Source: Pycnopodia helianthoides
Taxonomy: Eukaryota > Echinodermata > Asteroidea > Forcipulatida > Asteriidae
Reading direction: 5' to 3'
Length of the DNA: 64,000 nt
Assembly: GCA_032158295.1 (NCBI GenBank)
Contig: CM063262.1
Span: 8,775,394 to 8,839,393, forward strand
Below, one piece after another: positions 32,001 through 44,000 of this stretch. A program made the position numbers and the translations under genes. Under the pieces are notes generated by a model. It ran no database searches, was not told the DNA's origin, and worked only from the letters and a program-made list of their open reading frames with translations. Position 1 is the stretch's first letter, and each line of letters begins with the position of its first letter.

Positions 32001-35000
32001 AACCCGTTGATCCCCAGAAGCCAGTCACCCTGTACTGGCAGTGTTGTAGTCGAGACTTTGTAGTCCGAGACCGAGACCATCTACTTCTTCCAGGTCTTCC
32101 CATAGTGTCTCGTCGTCCAGGTCATTAACTACTGCTACAACTTCTGGGTCCTTCTGCGCATCTTCAGCCTCATCTGTATCTTGCCCTTCATCCTGAGGAA
32201 GGCATACTTTGAAATCCTTTTTCATGTTAGCCGCGTTGTCTGTAATTAAATAGTTGATCTTAGGCCTGCGCTAAACGTCGCACGTTTGTCGTGTCGAACT
32301 CAAACAGTTGTAAAATTAGGAATTAAATTCGACAAAAGAGCGACGTTTAGCGCAAACCTTTTATTTAAGTTCGGCACTGCCGTGTAACACGGCAAGCCCT
32401 GCCGTGCTACACGGTAGCGGCACGACACGGTGACAAACGTCGCGCTCTTGCCGTGTCGAATCGAACTGAAAACATTTGAGTTCGGCTCGGCAAAAGTGCG
32501 ACGTTTAGCGCAGGCCTTATACTCAGCCAGAATGTCTTCAAAGGCCGTGCTAATCTTTTCCACCGTATGTGAGGCTTTAACTTGCTTGATGCTCAGTAAA
32601 ACCGACTTCAGCTGCTGGTCTTCTGAATCTATCAATTAAGCAATTGTAAAGAAAATAAGCTTAAATTAATAAAGGGGTGAAAAGAAACTCAGTTTTATTC
32701 ATGAACATTTTAAAATGCAAAAGATTTGAGCTGGCATGGCGACTTTGATCTATCTCAACTGTTATGAGATCCTAATACATGTACATGTAATTACGTGTGT
32801 TCAACGCACGCTGTCAATCATTCTCTGGGTGTAAGTCCGTTAACCCTAGTGGGCGGCGCTAATCCGTTATGAAGGATCTAGAATGATCTAGGTTAGTACT
32901 TTCCAGAAAACAACACAAATCCTTTATATACGGGCTAGGGATATGTCTTGGACAGGACACAAATACTCAAGACTGGTGGAATCTACCACTTCTGTGATTG
33001 TGACTCAACTCGTTGGAGGAGCTTGTGATTAGAGTTCGTTTTTGACCGAGTGCAGTTAAAGGGCTTATTAGATTTCGGAAAGGACATTTTCGAATTTAAT
33101 CTACAGTTCGGTATTTTGGGGTCTTTTCCCCATATTTTGTGGCGGATGTCAGATTGTGTGCCCGTTGTTGTTTCGTCTTCTTCTGGACATTTTATCGGAG
33201 TGAGTTTACCCCGTGATAGCTCAAAGTCACATCGGCAAAGAACTGGTTTACCGGCCCTGGAGTTGATCGTTTTTAGAGCCAGTGTATGTGATCCTCGCTG
33301 TATCTTCTGTTGCTGTGATCCTCGCCTGTATTTCACCCAGGTTGACGTATTAGCCCGTAAGACACTTATTTTGTATAAGATCCATTTTAATATACACTTG
33401 TTTTACGCAATCAGTGTATGTTTGTTAAACCAAATCGGTAACTGAAATGGTTGACAGTTTTATCATTAAATCACTTTGATTCTGTGTTCTTTACATCAGT
33501 GTCATCTTGTTTGATTTCTTTGTTGCATCTGAGAAAATTCAGGCTTTTTGAGTGATTCACGGATAGTTTGGAGTTTTTTTGGATCGTAACACAACATAAG
33601 ACTTCATTGCATAAACATATACTTAAGATCAAAGGGTGAGTACAACTAAAATGTGTTTTGTGTCAGTGAATTATTACATAGTGCCATAATTGAATTGATT
33701 TGATGTACTGGAGTTTCGCATTCTTCTATCATACCATTTGTCTGTTGTCAGTGGTATGGTAGGCTGTTTGGTCAACATTTCTGAAGGGCAAGTTTTCCTG
33801 TAGCAAAAAGGTCAGGCAGCTTTACACTACTAACTGTTGATCGGGCCATCGACTGATGCAAATAATATTCAGATGAGGCCTTAATAATAAGCCATTAAGG
33901 AGACAAGTGAGAGAAACAATATTGAAATGTATTTGGTTCACTATTGTCTCCATAGTGGCTCATTATTAAGGCCCTATCTGAATATTATTTGCATACCAAG
34001 GTAAAGTGAAATGGCATTTCATGGACGCCATAGCAGTTTGAGGATTTCGAGGTGACAAAATAATATTTCGTGGTAACGAAACAATTTGGAACGACATGAT
34101 TCCAAGGGAACGAAATAAATTAATTCGTTAGATCGAAATAATCTATTTCGTTCCCTCAAAATAAAAAATCGGGGGAACAAAATTATATTTCGAGGGAACG
34201 AAATAGTATTTCGAGGAAACGAAATAATATTTCGACGGAACGAAATGATTTCGAGGGAACGAAGTTATATATTTCGAGGGAACGAAGTAGTATTTCGATG
34301 TCACGAAATACTATTTCGAGGGAACGAAATAATATTTCGAGGGAACGAAATGATTTTTTGTTTGTAACCTTTTCAATTTGTTTTACCTGTCCATTTAGGG
34401 GCTCCGTACATAACAGTGATGATGTGCTTTAGCCTGTGTACTTTTTGAGCATTGAATACCTCTTAAGTAAAGTGCACTGCAGCAGGCTTACAAAACTGAA
34501 CATACATTGTGCATTCAGTATTCTGATCGACCTGTTCAGATCTGCACATCATGCAATCGCAAACGGGTGAATAATTTGTTGGGGAACACCGCCATTTTTC
34601 ATTCTGATTTAAACTATTAACATTTCATACATATACACGGTCAAATCATAGAGCAAGGGTCAAATGACATGGGATAATATTATTGTTATTTAATATTTAG
34701 TTATCTTCCTGGATAGAACTGGTAGAAGTTTCAACCATCAAACTTACCTTTACTTATGTACACGTTTCAGGTGGCGTGTGAAAGCTGACGTTGTTCCACG
34801 CGTTTCTGATATTATTTTGAAACAAAATTTACATTCAGCACAGTGTTTGTTGTTGCTCAACCCGACTTTCCCACTTCCTGGAAGTTCTTTGTGATTTTTA
34901 AAACCAAACAAAAAAAACCAGCTGATTTATTTGACATTTCGAAGATTAAAATGGAGACTGCGAGAAACTCAAATACGACGCGCTGGGATCGGACCGAGCT

Positions 35001-38000
35001 ATTGCATTACAACACGTTTGCAAGCACAGCAGCATGGACCACACAGCGTGTAACCAGTGAAATACGGGTACCATTCAGAATCGGCCAGCTTCAATTTCGC
35101 CCTTTAGCCTGAAAACTTGTACTATGGGTGTGGATCGTGTTTTGAATAAAGACTAAGCAGCGCCTCGTAATGTCAGTGTACGCGTGTGAGAAACGGGCGG
35201 TGTCTATCAACAAAGCAACATGGCGCTATTTGTTGTGGTCTCGAGGGGTCTCAAGGGTCAAGATCGAGACCAGGTCTCGAGACCTACAACACTGGTAACT
35301 GCTATGCAGCCAGGAATCACACCCACGTTTACAGTACAGCATGGGAAGCAGCAGCAGAGGGATCAAGTCCCGCTTTAGGCAATTTTTCTTGCTTCAACCA
35401 AATTTTTCAAAATTATTTACCCAGTAAGTTTCCTTTTTTGTTGATGACCTTAATATTTAGTAAATTAAAGCTTAAGACACTATAAGCAACCTGTCTTTTC
35501 ATCCTTAAGGTTGGCCTTGCAACAAGTGAAACTTTGTTGGATCGCTCCAAGTACCCATACACCGTCATGGCTCTCCACAGGGACCGGGCTTTCAAAGTCG
35601 CACAGATTGCATTTTTCAAACGGCTTGGATGGCGGAGAATTGGGATTATCTACGAAGAAGATACATCGACACGGACAGTAAGTTTGTGTATGCAAAATAG
35701 TGGGGGGGGGGGCTATGTATGAAAATAGGGGTCCTGTTGAAATTTCATGTTAATTTTTGGCAACCATTATAAATGCAATCTTAGTAGTCGTAGCAACAAG
35801 AAATTCTATTTTGCCATTTTTTCAAATAGGTTTCAGTGACCTTTACACGAGGTCAAAGGTCAAAGGTCACTTTTGTACAGTTTTCTTACTTATATTGCCC
35901 ATAACTTGCTTTAGAACAAAAATAAACTTGGTCATTTAACCATATCTAATCTTAGGTCATAATATTTAATTGAACAAAATAATTGAAACGTCTATAGTTT
36001 CCATGGCAACCGTTTATTTGACCTTGGAACAATTTTGTATTGTTTTCTTCCTTATATTGCCCATAACTTGCCAACCCCTTCTTTAGAACACAAATAAACT
36101 TGGTCATTTAACCAAATCTAATCTAAAGTCATAATATCTAAATCTAAAGTGAAATATCTATGGTTTCCATGGCAACCGTTTACTTGACCTTTTTGGCACA
36201 TCTTATTTTGATATTCTTGCATAAAACGAGGATTATATGGTTAAATGACCAAGTTTATTTGTGTTCTAAAGAAGGGGTTGGCAAGTTATAGGCAATATAA
36301 AGAATGAAAACAATAGAAAGTTGTTCCAAGGTCAAATAAACGGTTGCCATGGAAACCATAGACGTTTCAATTATTTTGTTCAATTAAATATTAAGACCTA
36401 AGACCTGTTTGTTTCTGACACTCTTTTGAATGCATTTATAATGGTTGCCAAAAATTAACAAGAAATTTTAACGAAAGTACATTGCCCCCCCCCCCACTAA
36501 AAGTATAAAGAGGCTATGTCGTCATGATCAAAGCAGGCCTATGGCAGAACATGGAATGATTACTCCCACCCACTTGCAGTATGCGCGCTCTCCATAGAAA
36601 TGATAGGTGGGAATGCGTGCGCGTGCAGTAACTGGGTAAGATCTAACCTTTGATAAAATTCAGTCTAACTCATTAGCCTACCAGGGAGAAACCAATGGAA
36701 CCTTCCCTAATTTTATTTACATAAATGATGCAATTTCGTTTTAGGGGGTAATTGAGAAGGGTTACTCCCTCACCTAAAGGAATTTAAGATAAAATAGGTT
36801 TCATAAAAAGAATATTGGGATAGCATCCGAATAGGAAAACAAATGCAAGTTACTAAACAATTATTTTGAGTTACTGGTGTCATTTTTTAGCTTGGTTGAT
36901 TTTTTTTCAGTACGTTGATGATTTCCGAGAGATACTCGAAGCTGATGGTGGGCAGATCGTAGCAGCCGAAGGAGTAAAGGATATTTCAAGGCTAGACTTT
37001 CATCTTCGTAACCTTAAGGTGCTCTTAAATTATATCATCCCCTTCCCAGTTATAATTTAAAAAAATCATTACAATGGAACAAGTTTGGTTTTACATATTT
37101 TATACATTCATTCTATCACAACTGAAACTGTAGTCATCTACAGTAAGCTATTTCCATTTATCAGATACATCATCTTTCAGGTTGAGTAAGTTGAATTTTA
37201 ATCTGATAAGCTGCAGAGATAACGACTGTAAGGGCTTTTCAGGTTTTTATTTATTTAGCAATGACCACAAAAGCCAGTTGATACAATCTCGTTCATATTG
37301 ATGCAACACAAATTCACAACAAGTTCTTCATCCTTTTTTGGTCGTTTTGAATAGCACCAAGACGCCCGTATAATGCTGTATTTCATGCTGAAAAGGAGTC
37401 ATTTGGTGATGCTCTTTTGCCAGGTAATTACCATAGGTTGGTACACAACAGATAGTTTTGAACCTATATTTATATGTATTCATATATGGGTTTTTTACAA
37501 GTTGATTTGTTTCCACTAATATATTTTAATTTTGTTTTAATTGTTTTAGTCTTATTTGGGTACTTATTATTTATTATTTCAATTTTCTGTAATATTATTT
37601 GTTATGACTTTTTTCTATTTTAGTTTATTTTATGTATTCATTTCTTCTTCATTATTATTACTAATACTGTATCTAAATTCCAAAATGGCGCAAGCAAGTT
37701 TGACGGGTCGTGTGATGACGTCAATGAATTATGTCGGTCGCATACTACCACCTTCTTTCCGTGCTAGCTTTATACAATCTGTCACGCGACGTTTTGGTAC
37801 TTGATGACACCACATTTCAGTGCGTATCATTCCAAACTTTGAAACGCCCTTTTCCCCAAAAGGACGACCAATCCAAAGCTATGTTTAATAAAGCGCAAAA
37901 AAATACAAATTAATTTCATTTGCTAAATTTGCACAGACAAAATTAAATAAATATTTTTAACAAACATACATTCCATTGATTCTATTCACAGCCTTTCACG

Positions 38001-41000
38001 TAAGCCGCTGAGTTACTGTAAACATTAAAAATATAGTTTTAATCTACGCTTACACTTCGAAATGTGGGTTTGCAATCTTAAACTCCCTAGACAAATTGAC
38101 CCGGATCCGGTTGAGGTGGGAATGACCTATTTCTGGGTCAGTGTGACCCACACACTGTGTCAAAATCACCTGGAAATGGGTCAAAGTGCCTCAGAATCCA
38201 AGTAATCCGGGAGTTTTTAGAGTGTAGAGTAGGGGGTATTTAGGGTAAAGTTTAATGCGTGTAATGGCATTGAAAATTCCAGGGCTACGTTTTTTTCAAA
38301 TGGGACTTATGGACAATAGATGGCAGCAGACATTCCAGGTAATTTCCCTTTTAACGTAGTTCCGGAGGATACGCACATTTCCAAGAACAATGCCTGTTGC
38401 CTTCAAAGTTGCCCTTACACATATATCAATGTGCGGCCGTTTTGATTTTTCTCCAATTAAATTTATCGTTACCAAACCGAGGCTGGAAGAAATATTAGTC
38501 TGGTTCAATTGTTTTGATGGATATTAGCATTAATTGCTGTTATTGAATACAGTGTCACATGACCAAGATGTTGGCAACATGATAATGGTCTGTTAAATTG
38601 GTACATCTTTGATTCAGGTGTACCTGGCTGAAATGTATGGTGCAAAGTACGTGTGGATAAAGCCAAAAGGGAGAATGTCGATCTGGTTGAACGCCTCACC
38701 AGCAGACCTGGAGCCCTGTAAGCAAGAGCAGGTCAACTCAGCAAACAACTTAAAGATGGTTTTTGAAGGCAACCAGAAAAAACCCGAAGTCCTAGACTTG
38801 AACTTCAATGGAGTGGTAAGGCACTTTAAGCAAATTAGTTTGATGATCTTAATATTAGTATATGTATTTTCATATTGGGTTTGAGGCACTGCATGGTGAG
38901 GTATCAATGTAAGCTCAGTTTGCGGTACCATGTTTGATGGATCGTATGTTTGGATCCGGCTTTCTCAGTCAAATGGAACTAAAGAATATTAAACAAACAT
39001 TTTTGTTGTTTGTTTGTAACAAAATTCAATTCTGTCCTATTCGCTCACTTAAAAATAATGTTCTAGTAGCATTGAACTTTGCTACTCTTTCTGTAGAAAC
39101 CGTTGCCGGGACATTATGATTTTTACAATCAAAACCATCCTTCCGGCGACGTGCTACCCTACACTTATGATGGCATCATAGCCATAGCACTGGCCCTCAA
39201 TGCTTCCATAGCCGACTTGCAGCAACTTGATCCTCCTCGACGACTTGAAGATTTTAGTTACTCTGATGACGAGATGGCCAGGGTCATCCTGAAGAACGCT
39301 GACAACCTCGACTTCACCGGATTACTGGTAAGCCCATTTATAATGTTTTCATTCCGGGAAACCCTTTTAAAATGTTGTAGTATAATTTCATCTGTGTTTA
39401 TAACAACACAATGTCAAACCTTGTCTTAGGGACGAGTTCTGATCAAGGATGGGCAAAGGCAGACAGAGAATGTCTACGTGGATCAAGTTCAAGGTAAGTT
39501 CAATTTGCTTTCTATCATTAAAATATTTCACATTAATTGCGAGTCAACTTGGTCCCAAGTCATCTCGGTCACAAGTCATCTCGGCCTGAAGGGATAAATA
39601 CAGTGAATACAACAGTTTAAGTGTAAATATCCACTGCATATATATTAAAAACAGAACACCAACTGTATGTATAGAGTGATATGACATATTGCAGAATGGC
39701 GATTGCAGCAAATCAAGCACAAAGTCTGAACACGGTAACAAACTTAAATGGAGTGGCAACTGGCTCTGCTTAAAGGTACACACCAGCTTCGTTGGGCTAT
39801 TTGGGCTACAAAATAGACTAAAACATGATTCTAAAGGTCTTCCTGAAATGGAGAAGATTGGTTCATAAAAGAAACCATCAAATTTGGCCCTTTTTGAGCA
39901 TTTTTCAAAAAACTAAGGTCACGTGACTTTTCGGAACCAAAATGTGGTTCCGAAAAGTCACGTGATCTTCAGAATTAGTTTTACTTATAGCCGTATAAAA
40001 GTAAATTACTGAACCAAATTCAAGTATTTTTTTAAAAACAATTATCCATGAGTATTTGGCGAAAAAGACTATGTATTCAGTTTATGGATGCAAGTTGTAA
40101 ATAATGATGAAAAATCGAACGTAAGATTCGCATTCAGAGAGTCCGTGCACGGAAGCGTGTTTTACGGCGCATCAGCGTGGGGAGCTAGCGGGTAAACCTT
40201 GGGGGCATGTCCCGCACAGCCGGTGCAGTGTCTCGCCGGGCCAGAGAGACAAACCATTGAGGCATGAACTCGGAGCCTGTGGAGGGGTAGGGAGCCAGAC
40301 CATTGATTACGTTTTGTTTTACGAGGGTTTTAGTCTGTAGCCCTAGCTATTATCCCCTAACTGTTGTCACGTTACGTGATGCCTGCGCTACACACGCGGC
40401 GGGACGACGACGAATAGCTGCACGGTGTGGATCGGACTGTGTTTATGTCGGTTTTTTTTAATTACACGTAAATTTGTGCTTGATGGATATGAAGACTGGA
40501 TCATTATGCCTCGCCATTGTTATAATTAATAAATGAACAGATCACTAGTCTACTTAAAACAATGTCACGTAAACTTGACAGTTGCAACGGCTGGAAAAGC
40601 GTATACGCTGACCTTTGACCGCGTTTTGTTTTTTTCACTTTTTTTGTTAATTACGTGACATTTTGATGATTTTTTGTTTTTAACAACAACCATCGAGAAA
40701 TCATTGTCTGTGATTCAACATCACTAAATTAGGTAAACAGTAAGCCGGTGTGTCCCTTAAATCATAGAACCATGAGCCTTCATTAGACACGACGATGCTG
40801 AATCCTGACTGATTATTATGTCTGTTGTTACAGTTGGGAAGTTTGAGACGGTTATGATTTACAAGGTACAGACGCAAGAGTTTCAAACAGTTCCTGGAGG
40901 TTCAGTGCTTACGTGGGCAGGTAAAGTGAGAGAGAAGGTGTACTCTAAAATTAAACAACACTGTAGGAAAGGTTGGGTCTAAGACACATCAGTGATCATT

Positions 41001-44000
41001 AATATAATTTAAAGTAATATAATGCTTTGATCATTAACAAAAGAGGGCGTTAAACGTGTGACGTTTCACCATCAGGCACTTGTCAGTGTTCTTTACCACA
41101 AAATATCAAATTTCAATCAAAATCAAAACCCAGAGGTCTTACCATAAGTACAAAGGCATTCTTGTTATTCCAACTGTGACCACCGAAGCATGGTGAACAT
41201 AGTTTTCAGTTTGCTGGACCTCATTTATAGAGTATTCACCTTCCTCACAACAAACAAGCTACCACCGTCATACGTTTCAAGACTCAAGTCAAAACATTTC
41301 TGTTCAAGTCATCGTAGATGTATGAGCCGCTACATAAGTACATTTGTTATTATGACCAATTTTCAAAAAGGAACCGTGCAGCGATACCTGCCTGATGACA
41401 TTTCACTGACTAAAAAATTCAATTTTATGTTTCCAGGAGATCACGTCCCAGTGGACGGCATTACTAGACGGACAGTGATCAAGGAGATATCTTCAACAGC
41501 TCGTATCACGCTCTTCGCTCTCGCCACACTCGGCTCTCTCATGGGTTTGACGTTCCTCTTCATCAACATCAGATACAAACATAGGAGGTATTAATACGAT
41601 CCCCGGATACACAAAGCCTTTTGAGCTTTTTATAAAATAGTGTAATAGTACAAGTTTATTCTTCGTATTAAAATAAAGAAACCATTTAGTTTTTGAGTCA
41701 AACAATACACCCATAAACAAGGGCGTCGATTCCTACTGAAAAGTAGGGGGGACGGGCGAGTTTTAACTGATATTTTGTTTGTGTGTAGGGGAAAAGTGAA
41801 TCATACATGTAGCCTTGTGTAAACAGACCATGAGACTAGTGTGCCCGCAAAAATTTTTTTTGATGGTTTTGTATATAAGCATCATATAGCGTTTTTTTTA
41901 GAGGACTAGCACAAACAAATAGTAGTACAGGAGCTCACTCAAAGTGTTCAAAAAGCTATAATTTATAAAATTCTTCCCTTGTTAATGGAGAATCATGTAT
42001 GGAAACAAAAGCTTTAAAGGAAAATTACACTAATTGGTTTTTCTAACAAAACAGTTGCTGGCAGTGTAAGCACTTTATTGTAATCCACCATATATATAAA
42101 CTGACAAACCTGTTTGAGATCGATCGGCCATCTGGGTCACGAGAAAATAGTGAAAAACCGATTATACATGAAATCATATAGATTCAACAAATGAATAAAA
42201 CACTCACTGAGCAATAAACTCCAATCGGAAAATTAGTTTGTTCATTTCTCATCAATTTATGGCATTTCAGACTATCATCATCATTAGACTTTGTAAGTTT
42301 TATGTAAATCTGTGCTCAAAAAGTATATTTTACAAGTTTTTTCTTACCAATTCTGTAACGTTCCTAGGCGATATGTGTAGTTCTTAAGAGGGAAGGGGGG
42401 TTTGTGGTTAAGTTAAAGGGCAAAACCAGAAGGGGAACAGGTGTTGGTAGGGGTGGAGTCTGGAAAGGGTGGTTTGTGTGAAGAGGAGACTGCTAAAATA
42501 AACTTGAGTGAAATGCACCGTTGGAACCAGATCCGGTGCTAGCAAAGATAGATTGGCAGCCAGAGGGAGTGAAGGGAAGACACATGTCGGTGTCACTGAA
42601 AAGAATTATCTTCGACAAATCTTGTCATGGCCCAAAATGCACTACATTTTGTGCATTGTGTAACAAGGTATGTAAGCGGAATTTTGGCGTTTATGTCTTG
42701 GACGAAACTTGTCGGTTATTGTCTGTATTATAGAAATGGAAATAGGCCCAAAATACCATTCTGCGCGTGGTTCATGAGAGCCAAATAAGAAAATGAAGAA
42801 AACATTTTTTCCGTTTAATGTTCGATATTCTTTTATTTTAACAAAAATTGAAATGAAATATTGAATCAAGGAAAAATTGAATGAAATATTGAATCTAGGA
42901 AATGGTGTATATTTTAATGTTTTGTTGCATATTTCTGATGAACAGTCAATCAAAAAGTGGGGGGGGGGGGACATCTGATATGCTGTCCCCCCCCCAGTCT
43001 AAAAAATGGGGGGGGGGGGGGACATGTCCCCCCGTCCCCCAACCATCGACGCCCTTGCCCATAAAGATTCAGACACAAAAGCCGCCGCTCTGTTAATTCT
43101 CCTTAAAATATTCTGGCGAGATTTCATTACCGCAAACTGATTCACAAAATAGGCAAACTTTCTAAATAGGGACTGCCTGCAACCCGCATGGATATGCTAT
43201 TACTCAATTGTTATTGTATAAACATCGTAAAACCAATTTGTAATGTTAACAGGTAGCTGTTTTACCAATTACCTTTGCTCTAATAGCAAGTCCTTCTGTG
43301 GTTAATAAATAATATCTTATTTCAGGGCTGCCTCGCCGTGGAAGCCACTGGGTGGCGCACTCTATTGTGAACGAAAGATCAATTATGCATCACGTCAATG
43401 TAACGGCTAATGATCATGTTGACCGCAGGATTAGATCACAGTTTTTAGTCTATAAGTGACACATACAACGCAATTATTCTAAATCCAGGGCCATTAAGAT
43501 GTCGAGTCCTTCCCTGAGTAACCTGACTGTAGTCGGTTGTCTGCTTCTCTACGCCTCGGTCTTTGCCTCAGGATGGAACAAGACCGACCTGCCTGAAACG
43601 GCCATCGTCATTAAGTGTCATGTAAGTAATGGGTATTAAAAATAGCAGTCATAAACATTGCTTTTTAAAAGCTCCTCCTATACTTTCCAAGAAGACACAA
43701 ACAAGTTCAACACCCAAGTGAGCATAAAACAAACGTTTTCTTGATTACTTTCCGTTACAGGTTGAGAGAATGCTAATATCTGTGGGATTATCTCTGGCCT
43801 TTGGTTCTGTCTTTATGAAGACATATCGGATACACGCGATCTTCACTGTGGCAGTCAAGCAATTCAAACAAATTGTAAGAAAACAAATAAACAAAGAAAA
43901 CCGTTATACCAAAATTGTCTTGTGGCCAACGGGCATAATGGCAAGGTAAAAGTTAACCCTTTGTCCGAAAGCAATTTCTCCCCAACAACCGTAGTTGGCA

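Larger units (their letters stand above)
32039..35294 (-). mobile_element. hAT transposon, degenerate, in gene B intron 2
   Basis: Terminal inverted repeats CAGTGTTGTAGTCGAGAC and GTCTCGAGACCTACAACACTG-type ends are typical of hAT elements. The 8-bp flanks TGTACTGG and GTAACTGC are imperfect copies of the empty site ATAACTGC in gene A (276-283). On the minus strand it keeps a BED zinc finger (34753-34848) and a transposase piece with the TDNAANM motif (32039-32640), with long non-coding DNA between. A MITE, a hairpin and a minisatellite are nested inside. Confidence 0.8.
41718..43057. mobile_element. hAT-type element in gene B intron 10, with nested repeats
   Basis: Termini CAAGGGCGTCGAT and ATCGACGCCCTTG are flanked by a perfect 8-bp duplication CCCATAAA (41710-41717, 43058-43065), the hAT signature. 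Gene A has the empty site CCCATTAAGATTCAG at about 8401-8415. Inside are a diverged Penelope-like terminal arm (41780-42012), a TTAAAGG MITE (42014-42366) and G/C homopolymer tracts near the right end. A 70-codon frame at 42521 (contains CHGPKCTTFCALCNKV) is unassigned. Confidence 0.85.

Noticed and set aside
33050..33445. 131-codon open frame on the + strand
   Set aside because: No recognisable domain, overlaps an equally long minus-strand frame, and lies within the non-coding interior of the hAT element.
32796..33593. Solo LTR with TGTGTT/AACACA ends
   Set aside because: Flanking 5-mers do not match and no retrovirus-like coding sequence is nearby, so I keep it only as an unassigned block.
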